Below, piece by piece: positions 33,321 to 44,066 of a stretch of 64,000 nt of DNA (position 1 is the first letter of the stretch; every line of letters begins with the position of its first letter). A model generated the notes under the pieces. The model worked only from the letters and a program-made list of their open reading frames with translations, searched no databases and was not told where the DNA came from. The stretch is from Blastobasis lacticolella (Eukaryota > Arthropoda > Insecta > Lepidoptera > Blastobasidae). Made by a program: the position numbers and the translations under genes. The stretch covers positions 16,645,115 to 16,709,114 of the forward strand of contig LR990051.1 in the NCBI GenBank assembly GCA_905147135.1. Direction: 5' to 3'.

Positions 33321-34105
33321 CAGTGTGTCCGGGCAAGTAGTCGTCAAATTTAAGGAGCGTGATCTTTGGACTATTTCATCGACAAAATGACTTCAATTAT
33401 AGGGTTGTGGTCCCACCGCCCAAAATTACAAGAACTTGAACTTTTTTTTCGAAGTTATGACCTTCATTAGCTAAAACAATCAACAGTTCGTATCCTGTTA
33501 CTTCTTTTTGCGTTTTTTTGATATCATTAGATAGCTCACAAAATTAACTATCCATTCAAGTAATAAAATTATACCAATACCGCACATTTTCACCGAGTAA
33601 AATGCAATAGAAAAATAAAATATAAATTTTTTTCACCTATTTTTTCGTTTTTTTTTTTCAAATATCAAATAAAATTGCACATTAAGATGTATTTTTTTTT
33701 GTATTATGTGACTAGTATTTGCGCTGTTCTACAAATTGGCGTTTAAATCATTACTTAATGTCTATGGGTTCAGGAGTTATTGTTGTTTCAAAGGGACCCC
33801 TTTTTGGGCGCCGCGGTAGAGGGGTCCTTTTGTTCAATAATATATTTAGTTGGTATAATTTTATTACTTGAATGGATAGTTAATTTTGTGAGCTATCTAA
33901 TGATATCAAAAACACGCAAAAAGAAGTAATAGGATACGAACTGTTGATTGTTTTAGTTAATGAAGGTCATAACTTCGAAAAAAAGTTCAAGTACATGTAA
34001 TCTTCGGCGGTGGGACCATAACCCTATAATTGAAGTCATTTTGTCGATGAAATACTCCAAAGATCACGCTCCTTAAATTTGACGACTACTTCCCCAGACA
34101 CACTG
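33321..34105. mobile_element. Foldback-type element with ~260-bp arms
   Basis: Left arm 33321-33585 and right arm 33845-34105 are inverted copies, roughly 95% identical over their length, with ends CAGTGTGTCC. Flanks read AATATA and TATATT, so a TA or TATA target duplication is possible (Tc1/mariner-like, unproven). The 260-bp interior has no frame and holds a GGACCCCT...AGGGGTCC hairpin near 33800-33830. Confidence 0.85.
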
Positions 34106-34306
34106 TATATTATATTTCTTGCTTAGTAAGAACCTAAATATAACAATGAAAAACGTTGCTGCCCATTTTCCCATTTTCCCATTTAACTAGAAGCTATACT
34201 GTTTACGAGTGTTAGAATTGTATTTTAGACATATACATAGAAATAATTTATTTTGACATCACAATAATCTAAAATCACTTATATATATGAAGGTAATTGT
34301 AGAACA

Positions 34307-34778
34307 GTAGGCTAATTACGTAACGATTTCAATTATTTATATTGTTACTTTTGCGATTTCGTATTATCGATTCCTTAGCTTCAGTTGCCAACAAAGTTCC
34401 AATTCAGGAAACTAAAACTATTAAATCGACTGCGGGCTTTCAATATCTTGCCAGTCTTCACGTAGGGCGTCAGGATAAGGACCCGGCATCGTCTGGACGC
34501 GCCGACAGGCTCTACGCTTTGCTGGTTACTGCAAAGACACTGTCGAATATGACTGATGTGAATATTTAATCATTAGTAACCACCAACCCCTTACACTCGT
34601 TAGTGTCATAAATGGCGACTAATGGAAAGGCGACAAATAGAGAAAAAGGTTCTAGTCTCCGTTGAATAGAAAATGGACAGCAGCGTTTTCCGTTGATCAT
34701 ACGTAATCGCAAAAGTAACAAATTCAATAATTGAAATCTGAAAATTGTTGGCAACAGCGTTACTTTATTAGCCTACAG
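34307..34778. mobile_element. Family G MITE-like element, enlarged copy
   Basis: Ends GTAGGCTAATTACGTAAC at 34307 and TTACTTTATTAGCCTACA to 34778 are inverted. Inside both ends comes GTTACTTTTGCGATT-CGTAT in mirror orientation, as in the compact copy at 48.53 kb. About 250 bp of additional sequence, part of it family F (34575-34700), sits in the middle. Confidence 0.65.
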
Positions 34779-35109
34779 TTCACAGTTAAATGTTACACTA
34801 AAACAAAACAAATACAATAAATCATGGACCAATGCGATGCCAAAAAAGAGCCCAGCTCAGCATAAGCAGTAAGTGTATATTTTAAGTTTTATTTTCGAAA
34901 AAATAATAGGTAGAAACCGCGGAATCGTCTGGTATAAGCGAAATAAGCGCTTAAACATTCGTTCGAATACTGGGCGTGGTGCGGCGGCAGTATTTAACCA
35001 ACTCACTTTAAATCTGTGCACGGTTTTCTCGCGGTTTATGTCTCATTTAGGGAATTTATGTTTGACGCATACGGTTGGTAGGATAGGGTCCAAAACGTTA
35101 ATTCTGTAA
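34779..35109. other. No gene recognised
   Basis: A 78-codon plus-strand frame (34873-35109) is unsupported. Confidence 0.45.
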
Positions 35110-35202
35110 CAAACCAAGGACTGCTTTGCTTTGAATTTTGATTTGCAGCATGAAAAGGTCAATATTTTGATGGCTAAAAATAATCATGTTAGTATTAAAA
35201 TA

Positions 35203-35463
35203 AATAAATAAATAAATATTCGTGGACAAATACACACAGCGCCATCTAGCCCCAAACTAAGCAAAGCTTGTACTATGGGTGCTAGATAACTGATATACTA
35301 CTTAAATACTTTTTTTTTTAAATACATACTTATTGTATATAGAACACCCAGACCCGTAACAGAAATTAAAATTCATCATTTCAATTTCTGTCCGGCCGGG
35401 AATCGAACCCGGGACCTCTTGCGTGGCAGAGTGAATGTTGACCATTGAACCACTCAGGTCGTC
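35203..35463 (-). repeat. SINE B, full length
   Basis: Minus strand: head GACGACCTGAGTGGTTCAAT, B box GGGTTCGATTCCCGG, the GACAGAAATTGAAATGATG junction, body and an ATTTATTTATTTATTT tail. tRNA-Gly(GCC)-like head. It abuts a SINE A end. Confidence 0.9.
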
Positions 35464-35540
35464 AGGTATTAATGTCCCGGTTGTGCTCTCGCGCATGAGG
35501 TCCCAGCATCCGCCTTGACCATGATTCAGGATTTGGCAGA
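35464..35540 (-). repeat. SINE A, 3' fragment
   Basis: ATTAATGTCCCGGTTGTGCT through ATTCAGGATTTGGCAGA; probably the insertion target of the adjacent SINE B. Confidence 0.8.
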
Positions 35541-35665
35541 ATATGTTTTGATGCATGACGCTGAGTAAAAAAATTTAAATTTTCATACCGATATAAAAAA
35601 TTGAAAACCGGTAGACTCGAGGCGAGGGGTTCAAAATGGGTCCCTTATCTTAAAGTCTGAGAGGA

Positions 35666-36186
35666 TAATATGACTTCGTCATCAATAGTAATAAGTTGGT
35701 CTAGGTCCAGTAGGCGACATATTATTATGTCTCTCTTTACGATTTCGTATAGTCTCTAATGACTTGGTGTATTCAGAATCCTCAGACTTACTACACACGC
35801 AGAGGTACATTTGTAGGTTATTTTGTTGTAAGTAACAAGACAGAAACATAATACAATAGAATACAATAATCTTTATTGGCAAAAACTCGTTACAACAATT
35901 TATATTACCTCTGACTAATAAACCAACCGTTTACAAATATTTCATAAAATAGAGTATTATTACTTAGGTTCGGTCTCAGATGGAAAACTTTATTTGATCA
36001 AGGACGCTCTCTATTGGGCATTAAAGCTATCTAATCCAGAGATAAAATGACACAGCTGTCTCACATAATATGGAATGAATAAGAGTATATATATGCCAAC
36101 ATACTCGTATTATACAAATAATGTTAGGTCGTAAGTATAGGTCGTAGGTATAATCAAACATTTTCCTCAAGAATTAAGTAATTTCT
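35666..36186. other. No gene; LINE tail on minus strand
   Basis: Near 35850-35900, ACAATAATCTTTATTGGCAA read on the minus strand looks like a LINE poly(A)-signal and tail region (CAATAAAGATTATTG). Otherwise unassigned. Confidence 0.4.
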
Positions 36187-36391
36187 AGTGAACCACTTCG
36201 AACCACATGCGATGGACCCACCAGATCAGATCTGCTTTGGGTGGTCCCTCGCATTAGTGTACCAGGAAGACAGATAACAGATTGTGATGGCAAGAAATCG
36301 TGAGGCGAGTGGCAGCTGCTGCTGCCCACGACACATAACGGCCACGAGCGCTCTGTCAAGAGCGTATCGCCCAAGAAGAAGTGAACCACTT
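36187..36391 (+). mobile_element. Small non-LTR insertion with 12-bp duplication
   Basis: AGTGAACCACTT occurs at 36187-36198 and 36380-36391, bounding a 181-bp insert that ends CCCAAGAAGA. The insert holds CACGAGCGCTCTGTCAAGAG. The insert at 38463-38581 has the matching word CACGACCACTCTGTCAAGAG, and a similar AGAAGAA end. Target duplications of 10-12 bp and a simple A-rich 3' end fit target-primed reverse transcription. Confidence 0.8.
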
Positions 36392-36445
36392 GCAATATTG
36401 CCAAGTATTGATATTATGCTGTTGATGAAAGTTATATAATTTCAG

Positions 36446-36668
36446 GGGCTCTATCTTAAAACCGCTCGCCTCGAATAGAACAGTTTCCAATTTGGTTTTT
36501 CAGCATGAAAAAGTGAATATTTATTAAATAACATTAACAACATCGAAAGCGAACGGTTCAAAAATAAAGAAACTCAGAGTCATGCAACAAAATATTGAGT
36601 TTCACATGCCAAAAAACGAAATTGAAAACCGTTAGGCTCGAGGCAAACTGTTCAAAATTAGGGCCTCA
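36446..36668. mobile_element. Family P MITE-like element
   Basis: About 60-bp imperfect inverted ends: GGGCTCTATCTTAAAACCGC at the left, and its counterpart CTGTTCAAAATTAGGGCC at the right. CGCCTCGA and GTTTTTCAGCATG-like words mirror each other. 223 bp, no coding capacity. Confidence 0.6.
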
Positions 36669-37372
36669 GTAAAATGTAATTCAATATCAGCAGCCTTCTA
36701 ACAACGTTTATTTTACCAATTTAGTGGTTAGCTATCGCAAACACCTTAAACCTGTACCTAGCTATTTTAAGCAAAATTGCTTTTAAATTATGTTTTAATG
36801 AAAGACATACGTGGTACATAATATTACATACGTGGATTATTGAGTTCGGTTTGACATTGGATTATTTGTGTTTTACTGAGTTTTTTTATTGAGGCATAGG
36901 TTTTGAGGAATATGTAGGAAATTATGCGAAGAAGGCTTGTATATAGGAAATTATGCGAATAAGACGCCAATAAGCTGTTGATTATATCATATAAATAGTT
37001 ATTTAATCACACATAAAATATATACACGGACCAATAAAATAAACACTTTAAAACATAAAAAATTTAAAAAGGCATTCCACACAACTGCCCCCCGGAATTG
37101 TACCGAGTAAGCCGGTTGTGTTGCTCGTTGGATAGCAATGCTTATCCTCTATCCGGAACGAGGCAGCTCTCCGGTCACCTGTGGTGTCTACTAGCTTTTA
37201 GATACATAATATTACTTATAAAGATATGACAGATGAATCTCTCCAGAACAACTTTCATGAGATGAATTGAGATTCAGAGAGCAAAGCGCTGACGCGTAAG
37301 CCCTACCACTATTAGGTTCTAAGCCCATTATTGGTATGATGACACATTACCTGTAGTAACGACGTTGTACAC
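36669..37372. other. No gene recognised
   Basis: About 36790-36840 repeats ATAATATTACATACGTGG-like words. 37085-37200 is GC-richer, without frame. Confidence 0.4.
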
Positions 37373-37560
37373 GTGCTGGTCTGCCACGCCACAGGATTCG
37401 ATTCCCGGCCGGGCAGCAAATAAAATGATGAATTTTTATTTCTGTTATGGGTCTGAGTTATGTAAATAAGTATATTTTCCATGTATTTTGAAGTAGTATA
37501 TAAGTTATCTAACCTTTGTTTAATTTGGGGCTATATTATGACGCTATATAAGTCAAGCAA
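37373..37560 (+). repeat. SINE B, diverged and head-truncated
   Basis: GGTCTGCCACGCC, B box GGATTCGATTCCCGG and the CCGGGCAGCAAATAAAATG junction. The body is shortened and diverged, ending near GGGGCTATATTATGACG. Confidence 0.75.
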
Positions 37561-37832
37561 TGTACGTTTATATTTATTTTATGTATGCAAAGGATCGGAA
37601 AGACAACTTTACTGCCTTGGCTGTCATTCTTATTGCATTTCTCTGTGTTATGAATATAATTAGTGTGCGTTGAAGTGAGGCAGAGAAAGAAAAAACAGTC
37701 GAGTCCTTACTTATGCTGATTTTTGTCCATTTCGGTTTCCATAAGCCTATTACAATACTGGCTGATCTTTTGTATTATTATTATACTTTTATATATAAAA
37801 CACTTTTACATAATTTAATAAACTGATAAGCT

Positions 37833-37876
37833 GTATGTAATATGCTTTGTCTATATAGACAAAGCATATTACATAC
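37833..37876. repeat. Perfect 44-bp palindrome
   Basis: GTATGTAATATGCTTTGTCT followed by ATAT and the exact reverse complement of the first 20 bases. There are 22-bp arms and no spacer, centred between 37854 and 37855. Confidence 0.95.
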
Positions 37877-38353
37877 TTGTTGGCTATTTCAATTACTTAC
37901 ATACTTTTTGTTTTTTTATTTAGATTCCAAGATATTGTATTTTTTTAGTTATTTGGAGCTGTAACATATAGTACGTATGTCAAATATGAAGTATTTAACA
38001 CTAAATAATAATTAACAACAATTTTAACGTAATTGGCACTTTAATAATCTTTATAATAACATGAATTGTTGCTGTAATCTGTAAAATAAACCAATATAAT
38101 AAAATCAACATTGATGTTTATAAGGGTTCGAATTACGAATAACTACTAAATGCGTTGCATTAAAATATTTCGTATGTGAGCATAAATGCAATGAGAGTTC
38201 TTAATTTAATAATGCTGGTTGAAATTATGACAGTTGCACGGACTTGCTTAAAAGAGAAAATGAAAACGTCGTCAGTGGCTGTTAATTTAATTACGTGGGA
38301 AATTTTTCAACGGAACTGTTTTGGGGACGTTGCGGTCGAGTTTTATATGTCTG
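37877..38353. other. No gene recognised
   Basis: AT-rich. The 144-codon frame at 38176-38610 runs across family R and its insertion and is a chance frame. Confidence 0.5.
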
Positions 38354-38660
38354 TAGTGGACCCGGCGCGAATTTATTCGCGTACACCCAGTTTTCCCGTA
38401 CCTACCTTTATTTTCTTGCTTATAAACCTTCCTCTTGAATTACTCTATCTATTGTTGAAAACTCTCGCCCCGCCAAACATAGAGACGCATGGTGCTGCAG
38501 CGCGAGGGCGGCGGTGGCGCAGGACTCGACCAACACATGACCACGACCACTCTGTCAAGAGTGAACGACTAATTAGAAGAATGTTGAAAACCGCATTAAA
38601 TTCCTTTTAAGAGATCTAAGGGTACATAGATACAGACGGCGGGAAGCGATAATACAAAGT
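38354..38660 (+). repeat. Family R with a 119-bp insertion
   Basis: TAGTGGACCCGGCGCGAATT to TGTTGAAAAC (38453-38462), then the insert, then TGTTGAAAAC again (38582-38591) and the rest of family R. The uninterrupted copy at 29.6 kb has this word only once, so the 10-bp repeat is a target duplication. Confidence 0.85.
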
Positions 38661-39588
38661 ATTATACTTTTATATTGTAAGGATGGGAGAAGTGAGTTTG
38701 ACATATTGACTTCGACATAGATCAAAGTAGAGGGAAGGGATCTATTGTCCTCGTGGTAGGACACTGTCAAATCTGAGGAGAATCATTTAGTTACTTAACA
38801 TGGCAAGTCGTCTATTCTTGGCATCAAGTTACAAAACCACGCATTATTGTATTGCAGTTAAAAGTAAAAGTTATCCAGCGTTGAGGCATGACAAGCTTAG
38901 TCCTTACAGTAACGAACGAGAGAGTACACCTATGAGCTAGTGCAAGGTGATTTCGATATTGTATTTGGAACTCATATTTAATATTAACAAATTTATTATT
39001 TGATCCGAACTCTTTTAATTCTGTTTTCACTTGCGGCGGACTTCGACATTATGTTGCGAATAAATATTTTTAAATATTTGGCTATGAAATATTTTATTTA
39101 CGACACAAATCGTTGATGGTATTTCGTACATTCCAAAAAATATTAACTTAGAATTTGTACGTTAACATTTTTCCAGAAACTCCAACCGCGATCTTAATCG
39201 GTTTATTTTCACCACAAGATCTCCTTTGCGGTTACAATCTTGTGCCGTGACCAGGATTTTTCTCAGAAATCCTTGCTAAATTACAGATACTCTGGTCTAG
39301 CGCCGGCGTAGTCTCTCAAGTGTCTGCGATGGTTAATCGCGCTCCTTAACTCAGACATTGACAAAGGTGTCTACTGCAGATTAGTGGGAACTCCTAGGTG
39401 AGCATTACCACTAATACTAGATTTAGTGCAAGACTCAAATGGCGTTTACCTAAGTTTTGCATAAGTACTTTTAAAATAGACGTAATATTAACAATGTTTT
39501 AGAGCAATGTTTTAGTACATTTTACTAGTCTGAAACTTAAGTCCTGGAAACGATTTCAAGACTAACTGATATTTATTAGCGGATATAA
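38661..39588. other. No gene recognised
   Basis: AT-rich. A CACTGTCAAATCTGAGGAG word near 38762 resembles the outer edge of family H. No gene. Confidence 0.4.
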
Positions 39589-39778
39589 AATGTTATTGTG
39601 GTATGAGCTCCCAGCCACAGTGTTTCCTTTGGACTATGACATGGGATCGTTCAAGAAGTATATTAGAGATCTCCTTAGAGGCAGGAAACGTATTGGTGCC
39701 GCCCTGTTACTGACAGTGACCACTTGCCACCAGGTGGCCCGCATGCCTGTTTGTCTGCCATATTACATTTTAAAAAAT
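39589..39778 (+). pseudogene. LINE C-terminal end (family J)
   Basis: The frame reads LWYELPATVFPLDYDMGSFK, then YIRDLLRGRKRIG: the LWN-LP--VFP--Y---FK signature of a CR1/Jockey-group ORF2 C-terminus. The tail with CAGTGACCACTTGCCACCAG and GTTTGTCTGCC and a short A-rich end follows. Only the last 40 or so residues are present. Confidence 0.7.
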
Positions 39779-41154
39779 CTTCTCGTCCCTACGCTCTTAC
39801 CTTCAAGTCCACATTGTCTAACCATGAAATGTATGTATCTAAAAAAAAGAAGATCGGTGTGTTCTGTACGAGTGTCAGCATTCTATACATCCATTGTATA
39901 CGAGTATTTATTACATTTAGAGACAAAGCCATTAGTCAATTTATAGTAAATAGAATTCTTACGTCGTTTCGGTAGCGCGAGGAAAATTCCGAGAAAATCC
40001 TGGTCACGGGAAAAATTGTAAGTGCAACTACAGTGAGATGTTAGTTAAAATGAAACCATGCACACAAAGTATAGGTACCTACTACTAGTAAATTACTAGA
40101 CCCCACCATAGTTACGACATACTTACTCGTGTTAGATTCAATGACAAAGGCATAGGGTTACCAGTGTTGATTACGAGGCATTTGCAGTCGAGACAATTCT
40201 TGTGCGACAGCCGCGACACTGGTACGACAGTAACGCGACAGTGGAACGACTGTCGCCCGACTATAGTGCGCGCACCCGCTAACAATGGCGGGGAATGTTA
40301 ATTGCTGTCGTTTGTCGCAAGACGGTGATAAATGTTGTCGCTTGTTACTTCGAGATTTCGGGCACGCACTATGGCGGGGTGTCGCGGCGTTCGTAATATT
40401 ACATACTTATAATTACGTAATAGTAATTAATATCTATTATTGTTAGAGCTTTAGACGTTTAGAAAATAATTCTATTTTTGACGTAAATGAGAAATATGTT
40501 TATGCCTTGCATCCAACCAGTTAGTCCAAGAAAACTAACTCCTCAAACTCTAACTCTTTTAGCTATTTCAATTTCATTCTTAAGCTGTTTTTGTCCCGGC
40601 ACTTAGGTAAATCTGCGTTAAAATGTGACAGTGCGTATATTAATGGCTAAGATCTTGCAATGAATTTAATCTACCAAGATAGAGAGATTCACCGCAAATA
40701 CCTCATAGAGGCTTGCAGGTAGCGCTGCATAGCTCGAGACCAAAACTAAAAACAATTTGATTTCATTAGTGTTATACCTATAGGTAGTATTTAGTTTATA
40801 AAAATGCATAACAAAAAAATTGTAATATTCATAAGCGTTAGAGGCGATTAGCAGAAAATTCTGAAACGCATCTGATACTTAAAAATAAAAATTGAACGTC
40901 ATTCTCAAACGTGTTTAAGAATTTCGTGCAAATCCAGCCCAGATTTAAATTCATGTTAGTTGTTTTAAGTTTCTCTACGAAACGAAATTATATCAATAGA
41001 ACAATCTTTATTGTTTTTATTACTCTTACGTAGCTTTGTATTTATGAAACATACTTCCCATAAAACAGAGCTGGAAACATGAGTAATTCCTAAAAGAAAA
41101 TGTTGTGGATTAATATCTAATTCCTTCTCGATTTTGATATTTCTGAGACATTCA
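39779..41154. other. No gene recognised
   Basis: About 40190-40390 is GC-richer with many CGACA/TGTCG words in both orientations and two ATGGCGGGG-like strings. The remainder is AT-rich. No frame or repeat assigned. Confidence 0.4.
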
Positions 41155-41345
41155 TCATCATCAATTAGCTACAGGACCGTTACAGCACGGCCTTCCCCTA
41201 CGTCCTCCACAAAATTCCACTGTGTGCTTCCTGCATCCATTGAGTCCCTACAACCTTTACAAGATCGTCGGTCCATCTCGTAAGTGTCTCACTTGTTGGC
41301 GACCACGGACTAGAACCTGTTTGCTACTCGAAACATTCCGCCTCA
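41155..41345 (-). pseudogene. RTE-type LINE C-terminal remnant
   Basis: The minus-strand frame reads RWTDDLVKVVGTQWMQEAHS and then a broken LWRT*GKA: the same signature as at 9.6 kb, with a stop near its end. Confidence 0.65.
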
Positions 41346-41445
41346 TCGACTATCGGTTCTGAGTCTGCCCGTTGCCACTCAATTTCACGTTTGAGAAACT
41401 CCGATTCGCATTTTATCTGCGGTAGATAATTTAGCAAAGTTGAGG

Positions 41446-41605
41446 GAAAGAAAGGAAGAGGAAGGCCAAGATTTGAATATTGGAAAGACGTGAAGAAAAG
41501 AGTAGGCGCCGATGATTATAAGGAGATGAAGAGGTTGGCAGACAGGAGTGAGGAGTCACGATTGCTCTATCGACAAGAGTCATACTCTTAAATATATGAT
41601 GATGA
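41446..41605 (+). pseudogene. RTE-like LINE C-terminal remnant
   Basis: The frame reads KGRGRPRFEYWKDVKKRVGA, then YKEMKRLADRSEESRLLYRQ before TAA: the GRGRPR...W-D-KKR...Y-EMKRLA-R-EWR ending of a second RTE-type family, followed by ATGATGATGA. Confidence 0.7.
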
Positions 41606-41964
41606 GTTAATTTTGAAATTATTATTGAAAACTGGCAACTGTAGAATTCGGATAAACCAACATCTAATAAAAAGTTTAAATTAATATTGAGAGGAAATTA
41701 AAACAATTAAACTCTGGTCGCCATAAATTGATCACACTTATTTGTGTACACTATTCCATTCTATCAGTCAAGGCTATAATGACTTAATTTATTTTCCAAA
41801 TCCATCAGATGGTGTAAGTACCAAAAGTCCATTAGTGTGAAACGGTTAATCAGCAGTAAGCCAAATTTACAAAATTGTATTTATTAAAAGTTCATTAAGC
41901 CACGTTTATCCCGGCTCATGCCAGTGTTCGCATTCCCACTCTTTCTTCTATACTTCGTTTTTTT
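41606..41964. other. No gene recognised
   Basis: AT-rich spacer. Confidence 0.5.
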
Positions 41965-42405
41965 TTTATTCTATACAATGACAAACGAACAGACAGTAAG
42001 TATAACCTTGGGGTCTTCAAATAAAGAGTGAATAGGTATCTCTAGGCACGCATGCTACATCTTCGACCTCTTTGTCGCTTTCCATCAAGTGAGTTGAGGT
42101 CAAATGCAACTCTATTGCTAATAATAATAAAAAAAGACAGCCCACCTGATGGTAAGCGGAAACTTTTGCACGGATCATCAATGATTCATGCAATTAAGTT
42201 GCAGCCAACAAAAATGCAGAATCGCAGTTGCGTTGTCACTGTGAGGGCTAAGATGAAATGCCTCTTGCCTGTAATTGCAAATTCAAACCAGAACACACCA
42301 ATGCAAGCATGTTTGCTTGGTGACAGAAATAGATAAGGAAGTGGTAAGCTAACTTATCCAGGCGGACTCCTCAGGCTTGACAGAGTCCTATCTCCTGATA
42401 AGTCC
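41965..42405 (-). repeat. Family H with a LINE-tail insertion
   Basis: CAATGACAAACGAACAGACAG, interrupted at 41997-42134, then AGACAGCCCACCTGATGG and the rest of the repeat to GACTCCTCAGGCTTGACAGA. AGACAG at 41991-41996 and 42135-42140 is the target duplication. Confidence 0.75.
41997..42134 (+). mobile_element. 5'-truncated LINE tail (family I)
   Basis: Reads KSRVNRYL-like residues with one stop, then ARMLHLRPLCRFPSSELRSN and an AATAATAATAAAAAA tail. The same C-terminus as at 5.9 and 47.9 kb. Confidence 0.65.
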
Positions 42406-43334
42406 CTTGACAAGTGTAAGTCAAGAGTATCAAGAAGCTACTGTTGTTATTACTTGGTGTTGCCAGTGCAAGCACTTGTTCTAAAAAATCCGCAATATGT
42501 CGGCACCACGTATCTATATTTACCCACATACCCACGTTTGATTTAAAAAAATTCATATAAAATATTACAGCACGCAATGTACAATATTTACCTTATCGCT
42601 TGTTTTGATCTGTTTTGATGAACAGCAAGCGTATGGGTACATTATTACATACATTTCTACTGAACTTAATTACGCCCAATTGATTTTTTTTCTTATATGG
42701 GTTAAGATCGGTTACGCCCGATGCCCGAACTAAATGTATACACGCTACAACAAAATGTATGCACGTTGCAACTAATACACGCTATATGTGTGGGCGATAG
42801 ACACAGTTAACGTTCTATCACGTGCTCGTATGTACCTACGAATTTAAAAAATAAAACTTTATTGTTAGACCAAAACCTAAAAAGGTCCAAACAAGTCAAC
42901 CCTATTCGCGAGTATTCTTATAATTTGATCCCAGTACACGCTGATGATATTTTTAATAGCATTAGGCTGAGTGGAAACATTTTTTGTTGGAAAATTTATT
43001 TTGTTCCCTTTATTATTCTTAATGACTTAGGTACCCGGCGACAGAAGTGCTTTGTGTTTTTGCCGGAATTTTAATTTTCATGTTTTATTTCGCTGTCAGT
43101 TTAAAATATAAGACGTTCTGCGGCGACTCCGAGGTTGTACGCAAACTCAGCAGTACAACTGTTTTTTAATGAGCTACGTGTTTGAATTGAATTAAATTGT
43201 TTAGACCCTTCTCAGGAAATTTGTGGTTTACGGATTTATTTTCATGATTGAGTTTGTTTTACACCGTATCGTTTTGTTCTACATTTGTTTTATATTATCG
43301 TACTAATTGGTTTCATTTGATTAACAAAAATGAC
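42406..43334. other. No gene recognised
   Basis: AT-rich; frames of up to 70 codons without motifs. Confidence 0.45.
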
Positions 43335-43447
43335 ATTCATCTTGGCGTTCATGTCCCGGTTGTGTTCTCGCGCTCGAGGGCCTGGACCCCAGGCCTTCGA
43401 GCGCCTTGACGATCCAGGGTTTGGCAGTTCAGGTAAATATAGTGGTA
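43335..43447 (-). repeat. SINE A, 3' fragment
   Basis: TCATCTTGGCGTTCATGTCC, GTTCTCGCGCTCGAGGGCC and CCAGGGTTTGGCAGTTCAGG, with an inserted imperfect copy of the GGCCT/CGAGCGCC block. Confidence 0.7.
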
Positions 43448-43508
43448 ATTCCTCCACGGCAATGATATTTTCTCCAATGACTCACATCAAATCAACGGCC
43501 CATAACAG

Positions 43509-44066
43509 TCCACTGTTGACCGCCTCGGTCACCATGGGCTTGCCTGTTCTTCGAGCGCTGGCCGCCTCTCCCGTCACGCCGCGATCAATGACATCCTGCG
43601 ACGGTCTCTCGTCAGCGCCAACGTCCCCGCAATCCTGGAACCTCAACACATTGCACGGGACGATGGCAAGAGACCTGACGGGATGTCTATGATACCATGG
43701 AGGATGGGTCGCCCGCTGGTGTGGGACGCCACGTGCGCCGACACACTAGCTGCGACCTATCTTCCGGCAACCGCTAAACGGGCCGGCGCGGCGGCTGAGA
43801 TACGAGAGCGCTCGAAGGTGGGCAAGTACAGTTGTCTCGGCGCCCAATACGAGTTTGTCGCATTTGGTGTCGAGACACTGGGTCCGTGGGGCCCGGGCGC
43901 ACACTCGCTCTTCATGGAGCTTGGTAAGCGGCTCAGGGAGGCGACGGGTGACCCACGTGCCGGCAGCTTTCTCGCGCAGCGGTTAAGTATCGCCATCCAG
44001 CGCGGGAATGCCGCCGCCATGATGGGCACCTTACCGCGTGGCCCTGGTTTTTTACATCTTTTTTAA
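43509..44066 (+). pseudogene. LINE C-terminus with endonuclease-like motif
   Basis: From a stop at 43503 one frame runs to TAA at 44066. It has VDRLGHHGLACSSSAGRLSR (half of a zinc knuckle), then DDGKRPDGMSMIPW, RPLVWDATCADTL, FGVETLGPWGPG and a final RLSIAIQRGNAA. The ATG at 43683 is internal, not a start. The PD...D spacing after a Cys/His cluster resembles the restriction-like endonuclease of R2-type LINEs. It is homologous to the longer minus-strand copy at 62738-64000. The 5' part is missing, so this is dead. Confidence 0.75.

Larger units (their letters stand above)
35110..35665. mobile_element. Family P element containing SINE B and SINE A
   Basis: The right end (ATTGAAAACCGGTAGACTCGAGGCGAGG region, about 35605-35635) and a weaker left end (GATTTGCAGCATGAAAAGG) match the inverted ends of the element at 36446-36668. 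The SINE pair lies between them. The left end is poorly preserved, so the boundary is approximate. Confidence 0.45.

Noticed and set aside
38176..38610. 144-codon plus-strand frame
   Set aside because: It crosses the boundary of family R and the 119-bp insertion with its target duplication, so it cannot be one old gene.
43757..44029. 90-codon minus-strand frame
   Set aside because: Antisense of the LINE C-terminus at 43509-44066.
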